Numbered from the stretch's first letter, positions 1 through 11,690 are shown. The stretch is 64,000 nt of DNA from Azolla caroliniana (GCA_043228905.1 JBHGNT010000009.1:15562001-15626000); one strand, 5' to 3'. The notes: generated by a model not told the origin, from the sequence alone. A program made the numbers and translations.

Positions 1-1301
1 TAAATTGCTGCTAAAACATTTGTCTCAAAATTAGGAGTTCGTTTTAACTCCCGCAGTTATGTACTCATATACGAGAAATACTTTGTTGTTGTAGGCAGCA
101 GATATAGCCTAATCAATCAATATGGGTAATTAAAGGCTCTAGTTTCTGGATATGTACATATGTACATGTAAGTTTTTCGGTGTTGTGTGCTGCTCGCTCC
201 TTAGCAAAACCCAAAAAGATTTTGCTTTCTCTCTCTTTCTGTTGTTGCTCTTAATTAAAAACAGAGAGGGAGCCATTAAAGAGGGGGAGGTAGTATGGAA
301 AAAGGTGGTGGGGCTGCTGCTAATTTAAATAATATAATAGGTTTTAAAAAAAAATCGTTTTTAAGAAGAAGAAATTAAGAATGGAAGAGACAAGAGCAAG
401 AGGAGGCGAGGCGTCACAATTTATTTAGCGGGTGGAGATCTCCTCTACATTTAGCAGACTCCATTTTTTAAAAATAACAAAAACAAAAATGTTGTCAGAT
501 CCTCCAGAATGAACACTAAACAGTAAGAAAAAAAAAAGAAAAGGTTTAAATTTAAATTGATAACGAATATAAAAGTATAAGAAATATGGTTAACGCATAT
601 TTATAATCCTGTCCCAAAAGAGAAACAGATAGTTAAAAAAGAAAAGAAGAGAGGAATTAATTAAACACAAAATCTAGGCAACGAAACTTTTTTTTGTTGT
701 GGACTCTTTATTAGCGGTGCTAAAAAATCATCAGTAATTTTTTCAAGAATATCTAAATAATTCGCATCGAAATTACAAAACACATTTTTTTTCTTTATTA
801 TTTAATTATATATATATAAAATTGGGGCACGAGGGCAAAAAAATAAACAAATCGAAAAAACAATTCGGAAGGAACATAAAAAAGGAGGAAAGTAGCAGCA
901 GATGATTGAAAAGAAAGAAAGAGAATTTTCTGGATGAGATTAAAAAATAAAATGCGAATTAATTGGACGGTTTTGCAAACAAAAATAAGCATAAATAAAA
1001 CAAAACATTGCATGCTCATATGAGCTATTCGGAACATAGCAAAAGAGGATATAACGGAATTTACAAAAAAAATCAAAATAAATGAAAACACCCTTGGCAT
1101 AAATATTCATCTGTAAATGAAAAAGAGAAAATATGTTTTGGAATGGTTGTTGCTTCATGGCTTAATTTTTTCTGAACTTAAAAAAAAACGGAATTTAATT
1201 TACGGAAGAACTAAACATGTTTCATACATTGTGTGTAATACAAAAAATCAGGGAGTTAAAAAGAAGAAGCAGCAGAAGTTAAAAACTGCAGCTGCTATTA
1301 C

Positions 1302-1333
<32 letters not shown>

Positions 1334-1680
1334 ATAAAGTAAAAATAAAACAAGAAAAAATGGCAAAACAAAGGAGCACGTTACGAACAAACAGATAATA
1401 TGTATATGTATACAAAAGGTGGCGGCCTGTCTCTATTTCTCTCACCCTAGGATTTAGCGGTGGGGCTAAATTTGAGTAGCGTTGGCCGGCCCGGCCGTGT
1501 CCATCTAAAAAGCAACCATTTGTTTTAATTTCTGTAAAGAAAAGTAGAAAATAACAAACGCAATAAAAAAACAAGGGGAACTAGATAGGTGCGGTGCACA
1601 CACAAACGGAAAACCCCACCCCAAAATCAAAAAACAAAAAGAAAACAAGGGAAGAAAAACTGAGAAATTATAACGACTCC
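1..1680. other. AT-rich upstream region, no gene seen
   Basis: AT-rich sequence with many A-tracts and short TA runs (for example 1300-1333). Open frames here are short, low in complexity and on both strands, so I call no gene. It probably holds distal promoter of the bHLH gene downstream, or plain intergenic DNA. Confidence 0.5.
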
Positions 1681-1684
1681 CCTG

Positions 1685-1736
1685 TGTATGTATGTATGTA
1701 TGTATGTATGTATGTATGTATGTATGTATGTATGGC
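1685..1736. repeat. (TATG)n microsatellite
   Basis: About twelve uninterrupted TATG units. A shorter, imperfect copy of the same repeat lies at about 1972-2010. These explain the repetitive Met-Tyr-Val-Cys frames on both strands. Confidence 0.9.
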
Positions 1737-1866
1737 CCTGACCCATCATCTCTCTCTCTTCTGTCTCTCTCCAGACCGCTAAGCAGCCGCCATTCCTCTC
1801 TCTTCCTTTCCTTTTCCCCCCTTGCATCAGCCGAAGGGGGAAGAAGCTTTTTGGATTATGAGCTGT

Positions 1867-1899
1867 CCACGTCAGCGAGTGGGCCCACCTCTGACGTCA
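1867..1899. promoter_or_regulatory. Pair of ACGT-core elements upstream of the bHLH gene
   Basis: CCACGTCA at 1867-1874 and the palindrome TGACGTCA at 1892-1899 lie 25 bp apart, about 450 bp upstream of the TATA box. ACGT cores of this kind are typical plant bZIP binding sites. The sequences are seen directly; their use as regulatory sites is inferred. Confidence 0.35.
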
Positions 1900-2350
1900 T
1901 CAGACGCACATAGAGATTAGCATCGCATCACATGTTCTCTCTTTCTTCTCTTTTTATTTCTCTACATATATATGTATGCATGCATGTATGTATGTATGTA
2001 TTGTATGTATGCATCTCTTCTGTCCCATCTGCTGTCTCTCTTGCTCCTTTGTGGTGGGCCACTGCCCTCGTGTCTGTTGTCTTTGCACATTATGTATGTA
2101 TGTGTGTAGTTCATTAGCTATATCTATTTATTTATCCACACAAAACTGAAAAGTGTGTTCAGTCTTCCTTTTGCGGATATTCAAAAATAGACCCAACCAG
2201 AGGAAGATGTGTGAGGATATAGCACAAATAAATATATGTATAGCAGAGAAAACACACAGCCAATTAGAACGAGTGGAGTAGCCACCACAAGAGGAGCGAG
2301 CGAGCGAGTAGTAGTAGAAGGTAGTACCTTCCTTCTCTTTCCTGCTCATA

Positions 2351-2359
2351 TATATAAAT
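2351..2359 (+). promoter_or_regulatory. TATA box of the bHLH gene
   Basis: TATATAAAT sits about 190 bp upstream of the chosen ATG and just ahead of a pyrimidine-rich leader. It is the best TATA match near the gene. Transcription would start around 2380-2390. Confidence 0.5.
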
Positions 2360-2425
2360 CTCCACGTTCTCTTTCTTCTTCTTGATCTGTCCGTCAGTCA
2401 GTCACTCATCCACAACTCAATCCAA

Positions 2426-2428
<3 letters not shown>

Positions 2429-2460
<32 letters not shown>
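2429..2460. repeat. (CT)n microsatellite in the 5' leader
   Basis: Sixteen CT units between the TATA box and the ATG. CT/GA runs in 5' leaders are common in plants. Length here is likely polymorphic. Confidence 0.85.
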
Positions 2461-2463
<3 letters not shown>

Positions 2464-2542
2464 GCTACCATCAGAAGACATACAGACAGATCTTCTTGTT
2501 CGTTTCATAGTAGTGCAGAGTGCAGTGTGTGTGTCTGTGGCC

Positions 2543-4444
2543 ATGGACACGGACATGAGCTTCTTCTTCTGCCCACAACCGCCGCCGCCGCCACACGAGA
2601 TGCAGAAGATGGAGAGCAGCCTATCAGCCATGGACAGTCACCACCACCACAATCTGCTCATGAGCAGCTTGCAGCAGCCCCAGCCATCACTACATTACAA
2701 TAACGATCCCAGCAGCCATCTCATCAGCTCCGATGCAAATGCGACCATGAATCAGGCATTGAGCCACATTAGTAGCCATGGCGGCGGCGCAGGCCATTTG
2801 CCTAGTAAGCTGTATGGAGATGGTATGATGGGTATGGCAGGCCAGGATCATCTCTACCACGCCATGGAATCGGACCAGCCCAAGCTGATGGCGCCCCCAC
2901 CTGATGATGGCCTTGTGGGTGGGGAGGATTCTGCAGAAACCAGCTTGCTGACGCTTCAATCCATCCTCAAGTCTCAGTATGGGATCCATCTCACCCTGCA
3001 ACAGCTCCTCGCCTTCGACGCCTTGCCGGCGCTGCTCCATACTTCCTCTTCCTCTTCTTCCTCCTCCGACAACGTCGACGCCAGCCTCCTCCACGACAAT
3101 CATCCGAATGATCAGACCACCCATCCATACTACGTCTATGATCACAACGAGGTGGATCAGCATGCGCTGCTTCATCCTCCCTATACTAATCTTCTCACTA
3201 CACCCTCTGATCAGGATTTAGCTGGCCCCTTCAATAACATGTTCCATCCCGAATTCGATCAAGTCTCTGGTCTCAATCCCTGGGGGGATCCTCGCCACCA
3301 TATCCGCCCCCACGCTTCTTCTGATGCGCTTAGCTCGCCAGGTACTAGTGCGCAGTCTTCGTCTGTCGTCACTGACGCTGAGAATTCATTTAGCTACCAC
3401 CGTTGCCACGTGAATCAGATTAACTTACGATCAGCAGTACCTCTTCGACTAACTGACGATGCCTACCATCACCCGCCTACCAATACGAATGCCATGGCTA
3501 TCCCTCCCTATCGGAATTCTGAATCCTCAATTCCTTGCATTTGGCAACGCAGTGATTATCATCATCATCATCATCAGCCAGGCTTAGTTGAAACCGTTGA
3601 GCACTATGAACCTCTCCATGGCCACTACCATAACATGGAGATGCATCAGGCGGTCGGTGGTGATAGCCAGAACCTAATGGATGTGATCGAGCCACCGGCT
3701 CAGCGCAGGAAAATATTGCAGGGTTTCACGATGGAGGATGTGAAGAGGGCAGAGAATCAGATGATTCTTATGAGTCGGCAAGATGATAATCAAGAGGCAT
3801 CTAAGGGTCTGATTTCGACGCAGCGCGCGCCTTTTGATGTGGCCATGCCGCTGCTCCGTACATCCCTGCCGGCGGCAAAGCCCTCTCAGGCTCAGTCGCC
3901 GCAGTCGCCTGCTATGGTGCCTCAGATTCCTCTAAACCCGCAGGCTATGTCGCCCATAACTACGTCTTGCTCATTCGACACAGTGAAGCCTAAACCATCA
4001 AGTGGCGCAGTCGCGAAGAAAGTTATGGTGGCGGCGGCGGCTGCGGCTTCTTCAAATTCAGTGGAGCCACAGAGCATAGCCGCACGGCACAGGAGGAAGA
4101 GGATCAGGGAGAAGACGGAAAGCCTGTCATTACTGATCCCAGGGGCGACTCGGCTGGACACTGCAGCCATGTTCGACTTCGCGATCAAGTACGTGAATTT
4201 CATGCAGGCTCAGATGTTTTGCTTGGAGAACGAGGTGGGCAGTAGCAGCACTAGCCAAGGTTTGGAGGCACAGAGCCGAAATGCTACCTTTCGGTCCCAA
4301 ACAGAGCCGGATCCGGCCTCTGCGTGCAACTTCCGGCGTGCCCTCATCCACCGGCTCCTATCATCGCCTGAGATTCAGCACCATTTGTCCAGAGAAGGAG
4401 TCTGCCTGGTCTCTCAGAACCTTGCGGGTCGCCTTCAGCCATGA
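2543..4444 (+). CDS. Atypical bHLH transcription factor, bHLH52/53-like
   Basis: Intronless 633-residue nuclear DNA-binding protein. The start is the ATG at 2543 in a strong context (GCCATGG); the open frame reaches ten codons further up but has no ATG there. The first three quarters is low-complexity: His runs, a Ser run near residue 175-185, many Gln and Pro, typical of activation regions. The bHLH domain is at about 511-565: basic region SIAARHRRKRIREK, helix 1, loop with IPGATRLDTA, helix 2 AAMFDFAIKYVNFMQAQ. The Glu of the canonical His-Glu-Arg triad is replaced (AARHRR), as in the plant group containing bHLH52/53 and the HEC/IND proteins, so classical E-box binding is doubtful. The loop and helix 2 look most like bHLH52/53. 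Assignment is by pattern, not alignment. Confidence 0.88.
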   Translation: MDTDMSFFFCPQPPPPPHEMQKMESSLSAMDSHHHHNLLMSSLQQPQPSLHYNNDPSSHLISSDANATMNQALSHISSHGGGAGHLPSKLYGDGMMGMAGQDHLYHAMESDQPKLMAPPPDDGLVGGEDSAETSLLTLQSILKSQYGIHLTLQQLLAFDALPALLHTSSSSSSSSDNVDASLLHDNHPNDQTTHPYYVYDHNEVDQHALLHPPYTNLLTTPSDQDLAGPFNNMFHPEFDQVSGLNPWGDPRHHIRPHASSDALSSPGTSAQSSSVVTDAENSFSYHRCHVNQINLRSAVPLRLTDDAYHHPPTNTNAMAIPPYRNSESSIPCIWQRSDYHHHHHQPGLVETVEHYEPLHGHYHNMEMHQAVGGDSQNLMDVIEPPAQRRKILQGFTMEDVKRAENQMILMSRQDDNQEASKGLISTQRAPFDVAMPLLRTSLPAAKPSQAQSPQSPAMVPQIPLNPQAMSPITTSCSFDTVKPKPSSGAVAKKVMVAAAAAASSNSVEPQSIAARHRRKRIREKTESLSLLIPGATRLDTAAMFDFAIKYVNFMQAQMFCLENEVGSSSTSQGLEAQSRNATFRSQTEPDPASACNFRRALIHRLLSSPEIQHHLSREGVCLVSQNLAGRLQP

Positions 4445-7383
4445 AATCAGATCAAGTATTTTGCTGAATACAGATCAATGCAGTCTGTCCTAGCTTCTTG
4501 TTCTGAACATGGCTGCTCCAGCTGATTCGTCCATGGTCTCCATTCCCATATGATATACTCATGTCATGATGCGATCTTTTTCGTTCGTTTTTGTTTTGTT
4601 TCGTGCCCGGCCGGGTAATAGCTAGCAAAATTGAGTGGCCTGCACTTCCGTAATTCCATGGATTCCTGCAGATATATATACATATATACATGTGTATTTA
4701 TGTTTCGTGCCCAATTAAGAAAAAGAAGAGAATGATCGCAGAATCGTAAGCCGAAATTGCGTCGCCGAGACTTTAAGCTGTTATTAATTTACGCTGCCAT
4801 GTAGAAACTGTTGAAAGTTTGATTGTACCTGCGTGCCGTTAGTGATCCCAAAAGGAATTTGTAATGATATGGCTATATATGCTTTACTCTTAGAATTCTG
4901 TTCAAGCAAATTAATGTGTAGTATGTGTGTCAATGGTGGTGCACAAGACTTCGTTTCTGTTCCTTTCAGGTTGTCGTAAATGGGGGTTCCTAAGAGACGA
5001 ATAGGGGCCAAAGAAAAGAAGCTTGCCATGGCAACACTTTCTAATCTAAATTTAGATGCATAAAGTCCCTACGTAAAGGCCAGCTTGGCTTTGTTCCCTG
5101 GTTCTTTTTCTGACTGCCATTCTTCACATTAACAATTCTGCGCTCATGTAAAGCTCATATGTTATTGAATTGTATCATATACATACTAGGGTGGGTGGTC
5201 TGCTTCCTTAATGGCTTGATGGCTCTTGCATATCTATCTATCCATGGTTGGAAAGAGGAGCCGTCAATGATGTCCTTAGTATTGTTGATTTAAGTACTGG
5301 CAAAACTTCTTGGTATTTTGTAGGGCCTTGTGGTATGTATGTTGTACTTGTAACCTAACATAGTCACACTACAATAGCTTTCTAGAGAAGGATGAATCTG
5401 TGCGTTTCTTGTCCTGCGTGATTTTGTTGGGGGTTTGTGTCTTTACTTGGGTCCATCTTTGCCATGTAGGTTTCTCTTTTTGGTTGGCTTTCTTGCTTTG
5501 GAGCACTCCTCTCCCACTTCTTTGTGTTTCATTTTCCTCTATTTGTTTTACAAGGTCCCTGAAGCCAATGTCGAATGAATGCATGTATGTTAATATTGTG
5601 AAATGCGCATAAGAGATCAAAACTAGCCTAGTTAGCTTTATACTTCTTACTCAATTTATAGTTGATACAAAGGTACCCATTTGGGTTGGCTTAGCTAAAA
5701 AGGGTGTGCTAAAAGGGTGGCACAAAGGCACACATGCACACTACAATATGTTTGCTTTATAATAACGTGGACATAGAGAATGAGCCAAAATCATGCAAGT
5801 TGTCATATGAAACCAAACAAGTAAATTATACCAATCTAATAGATGAAAATATGGTTTCAAACATCACAATTGCTATAAGGTTTTACATTGGTTGTGTATG
5901 GTGAATGATTGGAATTGATTTACTAAATGGGGACGAGGCCAATTTAGACATGTGCTAATAGAGGGGGCCGGGGGGAAGATAGCTGGTGAGCAAAAGAGAG
6001 TTGTTGATGAGTACAATTCATTTTCTCTCTCAATACATTCCTTGCCTTGCCTCATTTTTGCTATCCTCTAACTATATGTGACACATAACTATTATTTCAT
6101 AGTTTATCACGCTTTCGTTCTATGCTATAGATGAATAGTTTACCATGCTTTGTTCTATGTGCATGGATGAAACTTGGGATGAATGCATCAACCTATCGAT
6201 TATGGAGGCATGGAAGGGCAAGCTGACATTGAAAACCTTGAACAATTGGAAAAGATTCAACTAATGTGAGGACTTGGCACATTTATTGGATGTTGGAAAT
6301 CATTTTTCGGTGCTTAGATTCCCTACCAATGAAGATTTTGAAGATGACTCAGTAGTATGCATGCTAGCAAATACCATATTAAAAGAATTTGTGACGGATG
6401 GTTGAGGCGATTTACTTAACATTGGGGAGGGTAGTCAATCATTTATAATGCAAAAACGTAGTTGCATTATTAAAAGATGCACCCTCTTCGATAATCTATG
6501 TTGATGACATTATCTCTCAAGTTCAATATGGCTCCAGCAAAGAAGAAAGTTGAGGGATACAACAATGTTTATAAATGTGTCCAAAGGGGCATGAAGACAA
6601 TTCTACAGAGGTTTCTCTTTTCAATACATAATAAATGGTATTTGTATTATCAATGGATTTTTTGAATAGTACATCCATCTTTATATGTATCTCTAGAAAT
6701 ATTAGTGAAACCATTTTCTAGCTCAATTTTTCGAGTATTAGGTCTAATTTGAAGCACAAATTTTGAATGCATATCCCCTTTTGTAATTTTGGTCCTTTTT
6801 TGAACACCTCTAAGTTATGATATTAGTCTCTCTTTTGAACTGGGTGCACAAAATTGTAAGATTAATTACATGATTTGAGAGTACACAAATACACATAAAT
6901 TTCATCTTTAGGATTATTAGTCTCTTTTTTGAGCTTAGTGCTAAATCTACTAAGAGTCATTACATAATTTGGAGTTGAAACAATATCAAAGTTAAACAAA
7001 TATCATTCATAGATATGAATTAAACTTAAGGCAATCTTGTTTTTACTTCTTTTTGGATCTTGTTATATGCAAATTCTTTGAAACAATAAAGTTCGATCAT
7101 ATAACCTCATACCGTATTGCTAAGTGGAGCATCATGAGAGTGATGCTATTTGGTAGTGTATTAGTATACAAGTATGGGGAGACACATAGAAAACCTAAAA
7201 AGTCAGAGCTAAACATTAATGATTCAAACAAACAAATTAAAGTTTAGATAATTGAAAATTTGAAAAGTCTTCCGTTGATCCATATCATACAAATTAAAGA
7301 TCCATACTTATAAACATGTTTATGTAATAAAGTGATCATGTCCATTAAAAGGCTCACAGTGACCTTCATTTTCCCAAATTCAT
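4445..7383. other. 3' region of the bHLH gene and AT-rich intergenic DNA
   Basis: The first few hundred bases should hold the 3' UTR. After that the sequence is AT-rich with only short, non-repeating frames of no recognisable content (the longest are about 80 codons). I see no gene or clear element here. A faint single match to the downstream 139-bp repeat (a TTGTTATATGC-type core) occurs near 7058. Confidence 0.5.
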
Positions 7384-7745
7384 TTTGGATCATGTTATAT
7401 GCCAACTTTGTAATAATAAGGTTTGGGCCTAAACCCTTCCTCCTAAATGAGTAGGTAACATACTACCTAGTTTAACTTCGCCATCCTTGTGATCCATAAT
7501 GAGCTCTTTATGGACGGTTGTGTTTGGATCATGTTATATACTAACTTTGTAGCAATAAGGTTTGTGCCTAAACCCTTCCACTTAAATGAGTAGGTAACAT
7601 ACTACCTAATTTAACTTCATCATCTTTGTTATCCTTAATGAACTCTTTATGGATGGTTGTGTTTGGATCATGTTATATGCCAACTTTGTAACAATAAGGT
7701 TTGGGCCTAAACCCTTCCTTCTAAACGAGTAGGTAACATACTACA
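7384..7745. repeat. 139-bp tandem repeat, 2.6 copies
   Basis: Units begin with TTTGGATCATGTTATA at 7384, 7523 and 7662, giving an exact period of 139 bp. The third copy stops after the shared GTAGGTAACATACTAC near 7744. Copies differ by scattered substitutions. No coding potential. Confidence 0.9.
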
Positions 7746-7939
7746 TCTAAATTCGCACCAATTCCATTACTCACAATCATGTGTTAATGACCCAAACAAA
7801 AATATGTAAAATATGCTATATTGGAGTCTTTAAGGGTGTATGGGACGATGTTGAAGTCTTCCACATTTTGCGATCCATTCTCCTCTTTAAGATTCCTCAT
7901 AGGCTCTTGGACATCTTTAATAGTTTGATTCAATATTAT

Positions 7940-8139
7940 TGAGAATCAAACCCAACTTCCCCAATGCAGTGACTTTCACACTAGCAACAAACACTCTAGG
8001 TTCAAGCTAGTTTTGTAAATAGTAGAAAGGGTAGTTGCCCTAAGTTAGTTGGTATTTAAACCAACCCTTTTGTAACTAAGTTACTGTTAGATTTATTTCT
8101 ATCTTTTGCTAATATAACTTCTTGTTCTCTGTCATGCCA

Positions 8140-8184
<45 letters not shown>

Positions 8185-8195
8185 TGTTTTTCTTA

Positions 8196-8261
<66 letters not shown>

Positions 8262-8305
8262 TCCTTATGCTACACAAGATCACCTACACTCTCCATTTCT
8301 TTACA
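7940..8305 (+). repeat. 5' LTR of truncated Copia element A
   Basis: Begins TGAGAATCAAAC and ends CTTTACA, directly followed by a primer-binding-like TGGTATCGAAGC (8306). It carries long (CT)n at about 8136-8181 and (AC)n at about 8198-8258. The same head, microsatellite arrangement and tail recur at 51695-52065, which marks these as one LTR family. The left edge is set by that comparison and could be off by a few bases. Confidence 0.7.
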
Positions 8306-8329
8306 TGGTATCGAAGCGTTGTCGTGAAG

Positions 8330-9120
8330 AATTTCGGCCAGAGGCGGAAACCGGGAACATTGGCTACATCGGTGGGGTGCAGCGTGTGTACGCATCCATG
8401 TACATTTAGTGTGAATATCGAGGGCGCCTTTATGGCGCCGAAGAGTAGTCAAGTCGGGATAGACGATCCCATGTAAGTCGGGATTTGTCCCACATTGTAA
8501 CGCATCCCTTTCCTTGTTCTATAAAAGGAGGGGAACGCCCTTTGTGAAAGGGTTGCCCATTTTGCATTAGAGGGTATACCGTTAGGTTTAGAGTTAGTTT
8601 TTTTCTGCTTCTTCTTCTTCTCCTTCGTGTTCGCTTAGGGTTGGCTTCAACTCATCTCCTGCGCAAGACCCCACTCGGCGCGACGAGCCCGTGAGCTCCC
8701 CGACGGCGGCTTGGCAGCTGACGACTATTGTAACCTGCCTTGGAATGGCTCGAAGCCGGGAATGTATTCTTCTGTTTATATATATACATTTGCGTCTGTC
8801 TGTCTATTCGCGTCTCTGTCGGTGTCGGGTGCTTCCCCTTTTCTGCGTTTCCTGTACATAAGGGCGTGAGTCGTGTCGGCATGTGTGTGTATGGGCGTGT
8901 GTGTGCGTGAGTCGGTGTTAAGCGCGCGCTCCCTCTCTTTCTCTCTCTCTCTCCCTTCGGTCGCTTCTGGTGTTCTTCTGGGGTCCCCCGGAAACGGTGA
9001 AGCACGACTTCCTACGCTCTGTCACTCCCTGGTCCAAGACCCCCGTGGTCCCGCCTTTCTCCACGCACGCGCGTAACAACGCGACAACGTGTGGTTGTTT
9101 GATTCGCTCAACTATGTTGT
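8330..9120 (+). repeat. Possible solo LTR or promoter-bearing insertion in element A leader
   Basis: GC-richer segment with a TATA-like CTATAAAAGG at about 8519-8528, a GGCGCC palindrome pair near 8425, and CT-rich and GT-rich runs. In relative B only about 130 bp separate the primer site from gag, against about 870 bp here, so roughly 750 bp is extra. I could not find a convincing target duplication, so the limits are approximate. Confidence 0.4.
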
Positions 9121-9171
9121 ATTGCTTGCCAACGATCAAACACAATCGGCTCAAACGATAGAGGAGAAAAA

Positions 9172-10000
9172 TGAACACTCACATGGGAAGCGCTCTTCCC
9201 ACTGAGAAACTTGACAGATCAAACTTTGCATCTTGGGAATACAAGATGCACCAATACCTTGTCGTGCAAGGCTATTAGAGCTACGTCGAAGGAGCTCAAG
9301 AAAATCAACCCAACCCGACACATGCTGACTACCCAAATTGGGAGCAAGCGGCGAGTCGTGTGTTGTACTGCCTAACATCATGCGTTCATGGTCACATTCT
9401 TGGCTATGGTTGAGAGGCAAAAACGCTGAAAGAAGCCTGGGGTAATCTCAAGAAGATTTTCGCGGCCAATACGATCGTAAGCAAGCTTCAAATTTGTCAG
9501 GAGTTGAACAATATTCAACAAAGGGATATGTCGGTTACCAACTACACCTTGAAGATCAAGGAGTTGTGCGACGCTCTTGGATCAATCAATGTTGGCATCG
9601 ATGATGACGAAATGGTCCAGATATGCCTCAGTGGCTTAGCAACACAATTCGGCCATCCTTGCAAGGGAGAATCCTTCCTCCTTTTTCAACCTTCAATCGA
9701 TACCGTTGGTCGAAGAAAATCACATACGATCAAGGAACAATGCACCAGATGGTCAAATGCTCTACTCTAGTCAGACAAGGGAAGAGGATTCGGCCAACGA
9801 AACAAAGGCCGATTCAAACAAGGCCGACATGGTCAACCGACCCGAGAGAACGAATCCCACTATTGGCAAGAGGCCAAGAACCCACCAAGGGAGTTCGGCG
9901 GAAGGGGGAGACATCATGCCAGATCAAATTGCAAAAACAACCTGATTGAATGTAGGTACTGTGGAAAATTCGACCACTATGAAGAGGAATGCCGAAAGAA
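9172..10000 (+). pseudogene. Copia gag of element A (broken)
   Basis: Starts ATGAACACTCACATGGG, the same start as element B. It reads NFASWEYKMHQYL, WEQAASRVLYCL and EELCDALGSIN-type blocks, the UBN2/retrotransposon gag fold of plant Copia elements. Two in-frame stops (TAG at 9276, TGA at 9411) and frame changes after about 9660 break it. A CX2CX4HX4C zinc knuckle (CRYCGKFDHYEEEC) is readable at about 9951-9992. Nucleocapsid packaging is the family role; this copy cannot make it. Confidence 0.8.
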
Positions 10001-10106
10001 GAAACGAGAGTCGCCTTCAACCAACCGACAACTTACGAATTATGCCACGAATTCCGACTATGACGACCATGGCATGATGTTCGTAATGAGGCATAAAGCA
10101 CACTGA

Positions 10107-10583
10107 ATGTTCGCAAAGAGTCTAACCAACAACTCTGCTTCAGATAGTGTATGGTTTGTCGATTTTGGAGCATCCAATCACATGACATCTCATGAAGATT
10201 GGTTCCAAGAGTTGCGAAAGCCCGATCGACCCGACTATGTTGAAACTTGGGACGATAGAATTCACCCCATTCAACATGTCGAAAATGTCCCATTTGAGAA
10301 TGATGACAAACAAACCTACAACAAGAATCTCTTGCATGTCCCGACCATCATGAAAAATTAGAACTTGCTCGGTCATATGGTAGAACAAGGCATGCAAGTA
10401 CAGTTCAATCACGAAGTGTGCTTTATAGAAAATGATGGTCAACTTATTGCTCGAGGTCGAAGAGAAGGTCAAATGTTCATCCTCGATTCGGATGAGGTAA
10501 AGTCGGGTATGTTCGCGAAAGGCCTCAAAGTCGACACTGACTTGGAACTGTGGCACAAAAGAATCGACCACATAAATCTCTAG
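10107..10583 (+). pseudogene. Copia protease and GAG-pre-integrase remnant of element A
   Basis: The protease block reads VWFVDFGASNHMTS, where the catalytic D-S-G-A is changed to D-F-G-A. It continues through LHVPTI and GRREGQMFILDSD to the GAG-pre-integrase motif LWHKRIDHINL. A stop at about 10362 splits it into two frames and another ends it after INL. Confidence 0.75.
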
Positions 10584-10887
10584 ATGCTCAAGGGCATGTA
10601 GTCAAAAGGAGTCATCATAGGCCTCCCGTGTTTTATGTTACCGTACAAGATGTACGAAGAGTTGAGTGACGGTGAAGAAACTTAATGTGGTTGTATGTAT
10701 GTGTAATGTATATGATTATGACTGTGAGTGGATAGATAAGAAGAGGTGTGAGTGAGTGATTAGTGTGAATGGCCAAGGGGGTTTGCACCCCTATGTATCT
10801 ACCCCTTTTGTAACTATTTAACCCCTTATGGGGAATGAATGAAACATGAATAAGTTCTCTCTCTCAACTTCTCTCTCTCTTCCATCT

Positions 10888-11151
10888 TCATTATCATTAA
10901 CTCTAACCCTAAAACCTACAACCCTATTTTGGCATGGTGTCGTAGTTTGGTTTGTACACTACGTAAAATATGTACGGAGTACCCGATTGACGGAGTATAA
11001 AGAAATAAGAGAAAATACTATAATAATTTTGTTACTTGCATAGGGACAAGATTTGAACCCTATACCTCCATGTTAATAATTTGAAGCATTATAGTTATAC
11101 TAACACATCATGAGTGTTAAAAAAGTAGATTTCCCATATACAAACGTTATT
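10888..11151 (+). repeat. Direct repeat copy 1 (LTR tail plus leader?)
   Basis: About 264 bp closely matching 19192-19444. Both copies run from TTCATTATCATTAAC, past a TATTTTGGCATGGTGTC motif, to AAAAAAGTAGATTTCCCATAT. TTTTGGC after an ACAAC/ACAACA end resembles the LTR-end/primer-site junction of other Gypsy elements in this window, so I infer LTR tail plus leader. The second half contains a GATTTGAACCC motif. Confidence 0.7.
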
Positions 11152-11690
11152 TCACGCATATTTTCTAGGAAAAAGCTTTAGTTAGAAGCAAACACATGAT
11201 AGATAAAAGCTACACATGCACATCTAGAGTGCATGAACACTATAGTTGATAAAAAAACGCATGAGGTTAGAAAGAGCATGAAGTTTAGAAAAAGCATAAA
11301 GTTTAGAAGAAAGCATGGATTGCTAAGCCTCTCTTATTACTATATAAGGATGGGAGTAAATTGTAATTGGTGTGTGGAAATTTTATGTGGAAAATTATGG
11401 GGTGATTATTAGGGTCTAAATATTGATTTAATACATTATATATCTGGGATTCACGAATTTTCTTCTATCTATTCCAATCTATTTCAATTTACTATTAGGG
11501 TTCTAAGGTTTGATTAATCTAATTTAATACACTCGTGGGATCCACAAAGTTTTTCTTTCTTTTTCTTTCAATCTATTCATATTCTTATCAAAATATTGAT
11601 TAATACACTATACTCGTGGGATTCACAAGTTTGCTATAGATCTCTCTTATAATATATTTATAACTAGATTCGTCTCAAATTCTTCTTCCT
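11152..11690. other. AT-rich spacer, no gene seen
   Basis: AT-rich sequence with two similar segments around 11400-11470 and 11505-11640, each with a TTTAATACA..TATA..TGGGATTCACAA-type core. This suggests a degraded duplication. No coding frame or recognisable element. Confidence 0.4.

Larger units (their letters stand above)
7940..10630 (+). mobile_element. Truncated Ty1/Copia element A
   Basis: LTR, primer-binding-like site, gag, protease and GAG-pre-integrase in Copia order on the plus strand, then a break near 10590-10630 just after the LWHKRIDHINL block. Integrase, RT, RNase H and the 3' LTR are missing. Stops interrupt gag (9276, 9411). About 800 bp between the primer site and gag is absent from relative B and looks like an insertion (see 8330-9120). 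Confidence 0.8.

Noticed and set aside
1594-2117. Overlapping plus-strand frames rich in Met-Tyr-Val-Cys
   Set aside because: They are translations of the (TATG)n microsatellite and neighbouring CT runs, with no domain and equal frames on the other strand.
2690-3175. A 161-residue minus-strand frame inside the bHLH gene
   Set aside because: Shadow of the bHLH coding sequence; composition is the complement of His/Ser/Gln codons.
6180-6480. Possible coding remnant around 6180-6480
   Set aside because: Frames are short with many stops and show no recognisable motif.
8056-8409. Ser-Leu and Thr-His repeat proteins on both strands
   Set aside because: Direct translations of (CT)n and (AC)n in the Copia A LTR.
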